From assembly GCA_037577475.1 (NCBI GenBank), contig CM075203.1, positions 3,985,501 to 4,049,500 of the forward strand: 64,000 nt of DNA. Reading direction: 5' to 3'. Of this stretch, positions 47,041 through 60,294 are shown one piece after another. The position numbers were made by a program, and so were the translations under genes. Numbering within the stretch: the first letter of the stretch is position 1; each line of letters begins with the position of its first letter. Below the pieces are notes generated by a model. The model made no database searches. It saw nothing but the letters and a program-made list of their open reading frames with translations, and was not told the DNA's origin. This stretch comes from Chaunax sp. Z400. Lineage: Eukaryota > Chordata > Actinopteri > Lophiiformes > Chaunacidae.

Positions 47041-48010
47041 CCTAAACACAGCTGGAGAGAGGGAGGGAGGGAGCACAAGTTAAGCATATTTCTCTATATG
47101 TAGAGTTCAAAATCAGACGACACTGAGGCAACACAAGCTCCCCTGAAACCTCAAACACACACACTGGTGCTCTCGGTTTACCCCTTAAAACGCAGTTATG
47201 GCGGCTGTGACAAATGCATAAGCAGGTTATATTTATTTTAAATGAATCCTGCAGCTGCTGCTGCATCGTGCAGCCAGACAGCAACTGGATCCTGATTGCT
47301 TTCAATTGTCTTCGATCGGGCGTACCGCAACAAGGGATTTCAGAAACGGGGTCACCGGCGCGCTTTTTCCTCCCCCTCTTTCAGTCCTGCTTCTCTGCTG
47401 GGCCAGCGACACAGAGGCCCCATTCTCCGGTTTCACTGTGACTAAAGGGTGTCCCGCCTGGGCTGGTTTGCTGTGATCCACTGTGGGATGGATAATTGAA
47501 GTCACCGGACGGTGCGCAGCGGCGGCTGGAGCAGAACGGTTCAGGACTGCTACTGAGCCGCTGGTGTAGACGTCGGTCCACTATTCAATTTATAGCGAAA
47601 CAACCCGATTATTACATTTGCATCCAACTCGGCTGCACTGCACCAAGAAGCCCATGTAAATAGCATCTGCTGTCCTTTAACCCGCATCTTTCCTGTCATT
47701 TCATCTGCTTGAATGACCGCTTTGGATACATTTTTAACTTACCTTGCGGATATGTTCAGCCCCGCACCGCAGCCCCTCGTCGCCAAAGGAAAGGATATGC
47801 AAACTACCCGAGAGTAGTGCTAGAAAAATTATTAACTCAGGCATTAAAATCCAAAAAAAAGCATCTAGAACGTGTGTTGGTTTCTTTCCTGAGCGGAGGA
47901 ATGTGGCGGCTGCGCCGGAGAGATCCTGTCCCAGTGTGGACGAAGGTTATTGGAGGTTGTTCCCAATGAGTAAAGCCGATGTTCGTAAGGCTCCGCCTCC
48001 TCCGTTCAGA
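47041..48010 (-). promoter_or_regulatory. socs3: socs3 5' UTR intron, non-coding exon 1 and promoter area
   Basis: The first coding exon starts at 47041, after the acceptor TGTGTTTAG on the minus strand. A perfect donor (CCGCAAG, then GTAAGTT) ends a non-coding exon at 47743. That gives the usual SOCS3 layout of a 5' UTR exon followed by a coding exon. The GC-rich stretch from about 47.75 to 48.05 kb, with GCTCCGCCTCC and an AT-rich TTATTTATT-like element on the far side, is the likely promoter. A perfect TTCNNNGAA STAT site was not found by eye. Confidence 0.55.
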
Positions 48011-48099
48011 GCTCCTTCCAGTAAACACACGCACGCTCGCGCGCACACGCACGCTCGCAAAGAACAGACGCAAGTGCTCGCGCTCTCCTTTGGCAGATT

Positions 48100-50290
48100 G
48101 CCAATAAATAATCAGCGTGACCTTTGCCGGGCTGTTTCCTGGTACTGTTGGGTTCCTTTCTTGACAAGGTGAAGCAGTTCAAAGCTCGACATGTGCTAAA
48201 TTATAATGTGTTAAATTATCATGTTAACGCTGCAGATAAAGAGATGCGTCTTGTGCAACATGGAAACATCCATGTAGTCCATAGTTTAATGAATATATAC
48301 TCTGATACATGCTACTATGTTCACCACAGGACTCATTAATGTTATATAAATATTCAAGGGTACAAGTACTATAATTTCAGATATATATAATCCTTTATTT
48401 ATATGTCTATATATATAATTTCTTATTATCATTTGTTGTTATCATGTGTGAGTAAAGTGGAATTAGAATAATTTTAGATAAGTTTTGTAAGTCGAATAAA
48501 TACAGTGGGGTAAAAATATATTTTCTTCTAAAATGTGATGGAGTAGAAGTATAAAGTTATATAAAATAGAAATATTCAAGTAATGCACAAGTACATGTTG
48601 CACAATAAATGCTACTTTTTACCTTTCCAATAATGTAGTCTGTTGTAGCTATAATGTATTGTGTATAGATTTGGAGTATCAAATTCTTTAATTAGTTATT
48701 TTATTTAATTGACATATTCCTGAAGTGTCTGTTCTGCTGCTCTAACTAAAGATCAATACATAAATAAAGCCTTACCTTACAGAGTCAGAATATTCCATTT
48801 TAGATCAAGCTGTACGCATATTCTTTCACACCTTCTTCACAATGTGATAGATGATTAACATGCACCTACTACGAGCTGGCTAATGTTTTAAAGATAAAGT
48901 GCCTCAGACCCTCATGTCGTGGCAGGAAGCATCTGACTTACTGTAAGTGCTCTTGAGCAACATCCAGCTATGATACGCTATTCTGCTGCTGATCCTGACC
49001 TTAAATACTCCATAAAAGCATGCAAAGAGAGGTGCTGCGTTCAAAATCACAAAAACAACAGTATTTCTCTTTAAGATGAAGTAGAGGAGAAGTATAAAGT
49101 AGCAGCAAATAGAAATATTTTAATTTAAGTACAACTACGCCTCTTTTCTATACTTCTTACTCTTTATTTTGTTGATGAATACAAGCAAGAAACATCCATG
49201 AGCTATCAAAGGGAATATGTGATGTAAATGTAAACGTAAATGTAAGATATTTTAATCTACTCTAATCTTCATCAATAGACTCATCACACAAAATACTCAT
49301 CACATTCCACAAGTATTATTACCACCCATTAACTAGCAGGTTTGAGATCCTCTCGTGCTAAGGAGGACTTAGAGTCTGAAATTATCTGCCGGCCGGAACA
49401 CACACCTGCTTACTACTACTGTGCAAACCGCATGACTAAATACCTGTGGTGACAGCTGCCGTGACACCTCTCAAAGGTAATGGGGGGGCAAAGAATATGC
49501 GAGCATTACCAGAAATGCATTTAAAAGGAATGTATTTGTGAATCAGGAACTGGTGTGCACTCTCTTTTGTGTGTATACTGTTAATTACTTCCTCGAAGTT
49601 GTTTGTTTGTTTTCTCTGTCTGTCTGTTAGGAGGATTTTTTCCCCGTTTTTTTTTGCAGAGGTAAAGTATGGCCCAAGGACCCATCCATTGTATTATGGC
49701 CAGAATTTTTTTAAAGGATTATTGCCCATTGATTCCAAATTCTAGGGGTAGTTTTCCATGGTCAAGGAGTGACATTATTAGGGTCAGACAGTTATGGGAC
49801 TATTGCTGAGTGCTGTCTAGTTTGTTTGGTTATAAGCAGGATCACACAAAATCCAGGTGGAAGCATTTCTTCTTCTTTCTTTTTTTAAACTCTCTTTAAC
49901 ATCGCTTGAACTCTGAGATTTTTAATCCAAATCATTGGAATTTACATTAGGGTTTAATCTAATTAAAAGGGACTGTTGGGCCTTGGAAGAGGTCTGAGCT
50001 CACTGCCATTCTGTTTTTTAAGGTTAAATTTGGCCAATGAGTAGTTAACACAAAACTGAAGTTACAAGCAAATTGCGGATTGACCACTAGAGGTCATTTA
50101 ATGCTATTTCAACCAAAAAAAAACACTAACAGAAACAAACAGCAAAAAACATAATTCATCTGATTTATTTATGCATTATGTCATGTAGTAATTAGTAAGT
50201 TGTTCGCTGCAGTCCAATCTATCAATTCTATTCTACAGTGAGAACGCCATGTCTGTGAAATTGGGATAGTGTCAATAAAGTTAATTCAAA
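48100..50290. other. intergenic between divergent socs3 and pgs1
   Basis: AT-rich sequence with no gene seen. It contains one copy of repeat family A at its right side. The final about 250 bp before 50308 are the pgs1 5' UTR and core promoter. Confidence 0.5.
49585..50010 (+). repeat. dispersed repeat family A, copy 4
   Basis: Contains TTACTTCCTCGAAGTTGTTT, CTGTCTGTCTGTTAGGAGGA, GTATGGCCCAAGGACCCATC, TTAGGGTTTAATCTAATTAA and GACTGTTGGGCCTTGGAAGA in family order. Confidence 0.65.
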
Positions 50291-50302
50291 TTCTCGCTGC
50301 TT

Positions 50303-50318
50303 CAACAATGGCGGCTCC
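50303..50318 (+). promoter_or_regulatory. pgs1: YY1-like motif over the pgs1 start codon
   Basis: CAACAATGGCGGCTCC contains the ATGGCGGC core that YY1 binds in many housekeeping promoters near transcription and translation starts. The match is to the core only. Confidence 0.4.
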
Positions 50319-53300
50319 CATGTCCTGGAGGAGGTTAGTGTACTCTGTGTACTCACCGGCCATCACCGGGGTTTTTAACCGAATTTCTGACCGAATTCTC
50401 CGTGCACGGGACAGAGGAGGAGGGTAGGAGACATCGTTCACACACAGAGACACAGACATGACGTTAAACTCAGCAGTTCAGCCTTAATGTTAGTTTCTGA
50501 CATGAAGAGATGCTAATGTTGTTATCGCTAATGCGTCTTTTGCTCACACGTTGGCATTTAGCCACCACATTAAAGCGTATTTGGGGTGAAAAAAATATGC
50601 TTAAAGCAAATGTGAAAGTGAGTTTTTATAGAATTTAGTATATCTTCACTCGGCACCTCCTGTGGCTGTCAGCATAGCAAAAAGTAGCTAACAGGCAAGG
50701 CAACTGCACGCTTCCCCTACTGAGAGGCGGTACATCATTTTCTCCTTGACATTTGTTATGTAACGTGAGCTGTCATGTTCACGCCTTTGCTACTCTCCCC
50801 ATTAAGTCTTTACTGATTTTTTTTTAAATACAAGTCAAATCTGCAAAGTATAAACTATTAAAGTGTTTAACAAACACACACATAGTTACATAAACATTAT
50901 GCAAGCGTTTGCATATAAATACCATGGGGTAAAATGCTGATATGTCCGAGGTCATTAAATGTCTAGTTCATGCCAGGGGAGAGATAGACCTCTCTCCAAC
51001 GCTCAGGATGTGTTCAATGACAATGTGTCAGTGATTTAAAAATATGGTGCATCTTGTTTTCTATAGTTTTACACATGTCATGCTAACGATGAGTTGGAAC
51101 AGTCCTTTATTTTGGAGGCTTCTTTTCATGGAGTAGATATGATACATGACAGATTTGTGATCCTTGTCGCCCTTGTAAAATATTCCATATTTCTTTTGAT
51201 CTATACCTGCATGTCCCACTGAAATCAACCTCCCACATTGCTGTCCCATCATGTGAAACTCAGGGGTTATAAGTGTTGATTACTATGCCTGCGACTAAAT
51301 TACAGAGCATGTTTAGGGCCTTTTCAAACAAACAGGTGGGGCTACTACTCGGTATGAATCATCTTTGTCCTTCTGTAATTACAGCAGAGGATTTGACTTG
51401 TTATAGCAGAAGAGGCATATGTTTACCTCATCCTATAAAAACATGTAATCATTGTAAGCCACGTCAGTCATGCAACTGTGACAGCAAGCATAATAACACG
51501 ACATTTAAACTGGAGCAACTAAATAGATCACCCACGTTTGTTTGTCTTCAGGATGTCTCAGAAAGTTGTCAACAGACTGATGAAATGTTGTGTACAATTG
51601 TATTTGGGCCAAGGAAGAGTTGATTAAATTTTTAGGCATATCCTGGTATGGATTCTTTATCCCTTTTTCTCTTTCTTCAACTTGGGCGTTTTTAAAATTT
51701 TTTTGCCAATCCCATGAAAAATGGACCAATCTAAATAAAAATACCCAGGCATGGACGATTCATGATGGTCCACCACCATGTGCAACTGCATCCAGATCCA
51801 GAACATAATCCGGATCTTGGATATTAGAAGCTATATTTTGCAGGCAGCAACATGTATTAGGTCACTGTATGTGTATAGAGACGGGTAGAGACATGGCACT
51901 GCCACCAATGTGTACCTGAGATAAAGCAGATTCAGAGTCATTCGAATGGATTCTATGTATCTATTATAAAGGTAACATGTTATGTCAGATAAATATAGGT
52001 TCAGATCTAGCATTATCTTATTTTTGTTATTAAGTCAAACTACTGCTGATAAAAAACATGATTCCAGATGCTAGGAGAAGAGTTTCCAGGGTCAAGGCAT
52101 TAGGTGCCATTACTTAATTTGTCATGACCCAGATATGAGTAAAGCATTGTCATCATGGCGACATGACCATAGTGTGTGTTATGCCCTGTGTGCAATGATA
52201 CAACAACTGATGATCTCCTCGTGGTCATACAAAATGAAATGCACGTATTGTGCACACTCATGAGCACGTCCATTTTTTTCTTTTAGGGGCCTGAATTCTG
52301 AGGGAAATTTTGAAAAGTCATGAAATCACTGTCCTTTGTAATGTTCTACACTGCTGATATATTCATTTAAATGCCATCAACAACACTGTTTTGATACTGA
52401 TTGTGAGAACTCCTTCCTTCTATATCCACATATCTTGGGGATTAACAAATCCACTTTGACGTATTGCTCTGTGATTTGAGGTAATAGTTGATTTTATATT
52501 GCTCAGCTTAGTCCTGAAAACGATAAGCTGGGACAGTTGTCTTTCTTATCTTTGTGAGTGTGTGTGTGTGTGCTCCCTTTCTCCTGTCGCACTCTCTTAT
52601 CCTGGGTTAGTTAGAAAAATGTTTGAAGGGTCAGCTGAGTGCTCATATAACATTATATGATGCTATTACGAAGCAGAGTGTGCTCATAGACGATAAGGTT
52701 CGTAATATGCACTGTTATAAAAGATAATGCAGCATAGTTTGAATGGATATGAGGAAGTTTATTTTGACACTTCAGGCATTTTATTATTGCGTTACTGTCT
52801 GAGGAATATGCATAATGATAAGACCCAAATCCCAAACAGGGAAGTCCCTTCTGTTTTTCTTGCAGAACTTTGAACTCAGAGCAGTGGCTTTTGGAAAGAA
52901 GACCTCAGCATTGTTTTCTCCCTTAATGGGACTTTTTGTTCCCTCTGACATCCAGTAGATGGTTTTTGTGGGTCAAACGTAAAACTGGAATGTAAAAAAA
53001 ATGTTTTTGTGTGTTTAAGTGCTCTGGATTAAATTTGGTTGCAATTATTATACAGGAATTCACTCAGAACACTTCTAACAATCGGCCTGTGAGGGTCACA
53101 GTCATGCCTGAGGTTTACTCTCCATCCTGTCTTTATTTAATGTGGTTGTATTGTCAGACCAATGGCTGAGACTATATAGCAGTGACCAAAGGGCACCAGA
53201 CACACTGTGTGGTATCTGTATCCTACATAAGACACTTTATTGTCATTGCAGATAAACAACAGAATCATGTTTGGTGACTCTCAGACTTGCAGCAGCGGAC

Positions 53301-56300
53301 AAACTGAGTAAGAACATTAAAGTAAAGCTAAGTGACAACATTAAGACAAGATAAGTATGAGGTAAAACCTCTGGAGCTTTCCTGTCATGTTATGCGTTAT
53401 GTGATATGTAGTATTATGGTGTGTTCATGAGCTGTTAGGAAGCTCTGGCATCTAACACTCGTGAGTCCGCCTGCAGCTGCAAGACGGAACAAAAACATCA
53501 CTCCTACAAAACTATTGTTTTCCTGTGATTTATGGCACAACTGGTTTGTTTTGTATGCCCGGGCAAATAAGAAGTGAGACACACCTATAGAGATGTCTCA
53601 TTTATCTTGTAGAAGTCTGCAAAATCTCAGCAGAACTTTAAGGGATCTTTATGTTCCACCATCTCTAGACTGAGGGTTTTAATGTAGAAAAAGGACTCCT
53701 TTTACCTGAAGCCATGACTTTATCATTCATTCCCTGTACATTTCAACTGAAGTCAAAGTAAAACAAAATCAGTGTTCAAGTTTTTTTTTACCCATCACTC
53801 GTCAATTATATACCACATGCTTGTTATGCGTTGAAAATGCAGATATGCTGTGAAATGAGCTCAACCAACACTAAGTTTTTCATGTTTCCTCCAGGTCCTC
53901 AGTGCTGCTGCTGGCTCCCCTCCTGGTGGAAACCGATCCAGCCCCCCAACGCGTTTCCAGGCCCACCGGGTCAGCCGGAGCTCAGGGCACAGACGGCCTC
54001 TGCACCCACTTCCAATGGATGGCAGAGCACACGCCTGCATTTCGGGTGCCAGGCACTCACATTCACATTCTCACCTCACCCGACCAGTTCTACCAGGCCA
54101 TAAAGGTCGGTGTCACAGTGGAAATGCATGTTTTGCTCGAGTTGTGAAAGAATTATCAGAGATACAAGCAAAAGCAAAGGCCAATACTGACTTAGTAAAG
54201 ATGTTCAATTCAGTTTGACTGATAACAAATGAAGCAGAGAAAGTGCTTGAGGCATTTGAGGAAGTTATTTTCCCAGCAGTGTCCCATTGTTTCCTCACCT
54301 GAGTTGGCAGAGTGTCAAACCGCAGCTGACAGGAGTTAGTTGTTCACCTCCATGGCGACTTGTCCTCTACGTATCTGTGTTACAATGACTCCTTTCTAAA
54401 TACATAATCTGCTTGAGAAATGACTTTCCAGAAACGATCTTTACGAGTTAAAACAATTACAAAAATATGGCAAGCAGCACATTTCTCTTCATTTGGGAAT
54501 GATTGAGTTTCTACGTATTCTCTTCTGTATGTCACCACAGCGGAATTATTTTATTTCTCTAACGTTAGCCTCTTCAGCAACAAAGATTTGCAAATGGCTA
54601 TATTGTGCTGTTGTGGCAGCCAGGAACATCCCTCATAGAGAGCCATTATTTTTAGCTTAGACACTGAGTTTTAATACAATTAAGAGATTGTCTCCGTGGT
54701 CATAATTATGGAGGCATTTCTCTCCTCAGTTTGACTTGGTGTCCTTTTGACCCCTGATATAATCACATTCCTTTATATTATGAGATCTTAAAATGGAAAA
54801 CCTCAATTCTTCATGTGAGCCCTTATGTTTGTTCCACATCTGCCACACTTATACTCCCTATATTAAATAATCAGTTTATGCATTTTGACTCTCTGCCCCA
54901 GATGGAAAATACTGAGTTTTTTAAAAGTTTTTCTAAATTGCTGGTCTCTCTCTGGGCCCTTGAATGCCAAAAATACCGTCACAAAGAATAAAATGTTTCT
55001 TACTTTTTGAAAAGTTGACGTGTTATTCCATGAAATCAGTGTTTTGCTAATTTGTCAGTAGTCAATGGGGCCACTGGTGGAGATCTGGTTAGTTTGCTTG
55101 TGCAGACTGAACATGTGTGCATTTGACTGACTGGATATGTACGCTTCATTTACACATCATCATATCTTAGCATCATACATTTGTAACCAGATGCTTGTCA
55201 CCCACATGCACTCACATTAATCCACTTTCTCTTTTCACTTCAGGCACGTATCAAGACTGCAAAGAGGCGAGTGGTGATGGCTTCATTGTATCTGGGAACG
55301 GGTCGGCTGGAGCAGCAACTGGTGAGAAAACTGGTGTTTGTCTGCAAAAACCAGATTCTTCAGCACATTTAGGAATTTAGTGTTTTTTTTAGTTTTAGGC
55401 AGGTGAGGACAATGCCACCCAACACAGGCGCATGCCAAATAACTGGTCAGACATCCCAGAAAATGTGAGTCAGTGCCGTCTTCCAAGAGAACCACAGTGT
55501 GGTTTGTTCAGAATGAAAGTGTATTCCAGACCAACTACAAGGAATGACCCCAGAATGCAAGGGCTTATGGGAATAAGGAGACCAGTTTTGGCATGCGATA
55601 GCCTGTTATTCTTCATGCTAGGCTTTCCTAGCATGAAAACATTAACCAACAACAAACCACAGTCTGGACTGATGCTCGTATTCAGCTGTTTTTCATGTTT
55701 TTCGACCTGGTGCGAGCAGCAGAATTACAGAAAAAGACACAGACAAATTAAACGTGCTTTATTGCATTTAAAAGCAATTAAATCAGTTGTGACTGCTGCC
55801 AGACTCTGTAACCTCACAGGATCATGGATGGATGGGCTAGAAATGTTGAGTCAATGAAGTACGGCGAGTCCATGTGACTTTTATTTTCACCCAGGTTTCT
55901 TGTAAGTTGACACAATGATCTGAACTCACTTCACTACAAAAAAATGTGGGTTTGGTGGTCTGTGGTTTAGACTGAACAATATAATCTGCAGGTGTGATTC
56001 TACCCTAAAGCTGGGCTCCACTAACAATCCAGCCTCAGTACAAAAGATGTTTAACCGATACTGACAGTCTTACCTGCATAGAGTATTTACACAGGTGCAG
56101 GCAATGAGAATCATGGGAATATCTAAGGACAGCCGTGTTAATCTTTAGTACACAATATGTCAAATTAATTCAAAGTGAGCTGATTTTACACATCAGAGGC
56201 TGTGTACAGAAATCTGATAAATTAACCTCAAGTGATGTCACTTGAGTCGGTGTCAGGGGTGAGTTTACCAGACGTCTGTAGCTCCCATAGCTGAGGCTAG

Positions 56301-58824
56301 AAGTTTGAGTGTAGATTAGTGTAACAAGCCCATATATTCGACGGAACTGTCTTTGGTCAAATTGCACTGTTGGTAGTGTAGGTAGGTACCGGGTTTTGAA
56401 TGTGTGGAATGAGGAAGACATCATGTCTGGTTCTGCTGCATTTTTGAAGAGGAAGAAGAAGAAGAAGAAGATGAAGAGGAAGTGCAATGCTAAATCGATG
56501 GAACACCCTTTCAACAAAATAAATTACCTCCACCAAGAAGGTTCAGTTTTCGGTCAGGTTTGTTTGTTTGTCAAGAGGATTATGGAAAAACTACTGACCC
56601 GATGAACCTTTTAAACTCTGGAGCATATCCAAATAATGGGGTGGATGCACAAATTATTTTTCCCTTTCAATGAGTACGACTTCGTTGCAAGTTGGCCCCT
56701 CCTCCCCGGCTCGAGAGAATAGTGTTGGGTGAGCTAGCTACTCGGGGGGGGATGAAGAGAGGGAACGGTGTTAGCGACAACAAAGCAGTGAAAACAGAGG
56801 AAGTAATTTATTTTCAGATTGTTTCACAGTGATTACTAAAGCACAAATGAATACCTCTACACAACCCTGAGGGAAGGTGTCAAACACACACATCTCCAGT
56901 TCTTTATATGACACACACACATATTTATGACACAGACAGAGGAGAGGAGTCAACATATCAACCCAGAGTCGACATATTTGAGATTTAGTTGAAAAACGAG
57001 CCACAATTAAACATGTTGTCCTGGACGTTTTGGTGGTAAGTATCTGGTCATACTTAGCATATTATAATGAGTAAATCCTGCTGATCAGCTTTTAAAAAAA
57101 ATACAACACTCTTCATTGTACTTCAGAGTTCCATTCCATGATCACATTTCTCTCCAGAGCAGAGCTCAAAGTGTTGGTGGTGCAGACATCCCCTAAGAGC
57201 TCTCTACTGGAAACAAGAAGCGTTTTACTGGCATGAAAACGGGCACTCTGGAGTGACGTGTATTAAAAGCATTTAGGCACCAGATGAACACTGGTTTGAT
57301 ATCAGGTGGAGAACAAATACCAAGTTCTCCACAGATAAAGTCTCTCCTTTCCCTGCCAGTGGTTCCATCTGAAGAACAGCCATTTCCTCTATGACTTAGC
57401 TTTTCCCACTGATAAGAAAAGGCCATTGTATGATAAATGTTGTTTGCTGCCAATTAATCAATAATCCTGAATCTATTACTTTGTTTTGTGACTCATATAG
57501 TTACATATGCAAGCAGTAGAAGAAGTGTAACATCTAGACCGATGCATATCATTACCTTTAGCACGCAATATGTTATTAGTTATTTCAAATTGGGTCATGT
57601 AAGCGAACCACATTTACACATCGGAGTAAATGTTGCTCCCTTTTGAGCTGTGTGAAATCTGATAAATTGCCTCAAGTGATGTCACTTGAGTCTGCATCAG
57701 GGCTGAAGACTAGAAGTTTGAAAATTAAAAAAAATAAATCTATAGAAAGAAGCTCAGAGAGTTTACCAGACCTCTGTGGCACGTCGTCCCTGCTTGAGGC
57801 CAGCAGCTCAAGGTTATATAGCCACACTAGCATCACACCTCGTGCCTGAGTGAACTGTGGTAGAGGTGTATTGTGGGTAATGTTGGCAGGTTTTAACAAG
57901 GAAGAAGATTGTGTGGAATAAAACATTTTTTATTGTTGGCTCTGCTGCATTGATTTTAATTGATGATCCATCAATGGTGTTTCTGAAATTCTAAATCGAT
58001 CTATTACTTTTATTAATGTTTGTCCACTGCTGTCTCTGTTTTCCTCCAGGTTGACTGTATGAAGGAAGCTCTGCAGCGCTCGCAGGAAAGCAGCCATGAC
58101 CCCGACCTAAAAGTCTCCATATTGCTGGACTACACACGCGGCTCGCGAGGTTGTTGGCGTTTTACCTGCGAGATCTCTTTAACTCGCCGGTCCTCACAGA
58201 GCACCGCGCTCGTCATCTCGATGGTAATCTTGTGGCTCTTTACGTGCAGGGCAGATCAACTCGAGGACCATGCTGCTGCCGCTGTTGCAGCGCTTCGCCT
58301 CTCAGATGCGGGTGTCTCTGTACCACACTCCGGACCTGAGGGGCCTGCTGCGACTGCTCATCCCTCAGCGCTTCAACGAGACCATCGGACTCCAGCACAT
58401 CAAGGTCTACCTGTTTGACGACAGCGTCATCATCAGCGGGTATGACGTTTGACTCCTAAGACAGAACGTTTAGTCCGGCTGTTCACCTTTGTGTCAGTAT
58501 GTTTGTATGAGTTCAGAAGTCCTCCATCCTCCTCACCCCTCTCCTCTTTCACCCTTGTTTAATCGTACTTCTTGCTTCATGTTATGTTTGCATAAAGGGT
58601 TTCCAATCAATCTGCATGTGTTTACCAGCATTGCTAGGAAATGTTCTGAGAGTTTACCATAGTATGTGCTCCAAACCCAACTGGCACGTTGCTGGGTCAC
58701 TGGTGGTTTCCACTTCATTTCAGTCCAGCCCACCAAAGGGCACATGCTGCTTACACTGACCTGGATCGATAGCTTCTGGGGAAACACAACGAAATGCAGA
58801 AAAGTGTGCAGAAGAGACTAGTAA

Positions 58825-58856
<32 letters not shown>

Positions 58857-59885
58857 TTGTATAATATTTATACTGGAAAGAGACCTTTTAACATTAACAC
58901 ACTTTCAAACTGGTTCTGCTTGGAAAATTCCCCTCGTTATGTGAAGCTTTGTCTTGTAGAACTAAAACATGAAATAATCTCATGAAAGATTATCTGTCAA
59001 ACTCACTCTCACACTTTCTTTAAAGCAATCTGAAGAATTCTCTGCGGGCGTTGGCATTTTTACCTTTGCCAAGCAGCTTGACACTGACGTAGGATGACAT
59101 CTACTAGGTGTCAAATTTGATGTTCTTCCCATGAATTTTACTTCCATCTTGAAACTTTTGCAAGCTGCCGTGTTTTTTTAGCAACCGTACCGTCTTATAC
59201 GAACTTCTTTAAACCAAAATGCTGCCACTCTCTCAGAACAAAGTCCCAATTTTCAGCCGCTACAGCGTCAACATTAATGACCTGCAGCTGATCGAATCTA
59301 AATCTGAGAGGCTTGCTACCTTCCTATTGCTCTGTGCTAATAAAATCACTATGGAGGGATTAAAAGGTTTATTAGTACTTCTTGTCACGGATCATGAACC
59401 AGAACCAAACTGGAACCAGCTGTCGGAACCTGTTTTTCCCCTCTTTCTAAACACTCCTTTGTTCTCTCTTTTAAAAACGGTCTCCCTCTTATTTTGCAGG
59501 GCCAACCTGAGCGACTCATACTTCACCAACAGACAGGACCGCTACGTGTTGCTGGAGAACTGCGGGGAGCTGGCAGACTTCTTCACCGACCTGGTGGAGG
59601 CCGTGGGAGACGTTTCCCTGCAGCTGCAGCCCGATGACTCTGTCACCATGCTGGAGGGCATGGTGCACCCGTACAAAGGTAGAAACCAAACAGGATTGTG
59701 TGTATATACAACACATACATGTTTACCCAGCAACATGTTTTGACACTTCATTCTCAGTTACGGTGGCACCAACACCGTTCTCAGCAGGGGGAGCCGGTGG
59801 ATTACGTTAATGGAGCTTGAAAGCTCAGACAGGCGAAGAGATGTTTGGAGAGCGTGTGTCTGTGTGTGTCTGTGTGTGTCTGTGT

Positions 59886-59980
<95 letters not shown>

Positions 59981-60246
59981 AGTACAGTGAGAAAGATGGA
60001 GAAAGCTCTTGCGGTTGACTAGCCATGCAGCCGGATGTGAAATCGTCAGGGTTTTCTTTCGTTGCACACACACACACACCTACACACACACACACGTACT
60101 CATACTGTGTCCGTAACTGGAGCACAGGATGTTAGTTTGAGGGATGAATGACATCATGTCTGCCGGACTGGACCGCCGTGGTAACAAACACCAGGAATAG
60201 AGTTGTGATGTCACAATCTTGCTGGAAGATGATATGAAGTGGGAAC

Positions 60247-60294
<48 letters not shown>

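Noticed and set aside
46834..47041. An upstream in-frame extension of socs3 beginning MLSPSPSLD
   Set aside because: SOCS3 proteins begin MVT. The extension has no family similarity, is proline/serine-rich 5' UTR-like sequence, and the MVT start has the better context.
59802..60125. Open frames across the GT tract in pgs1 intron 6
   Set aside because: Translations of dinucleotide repeats within an intron.
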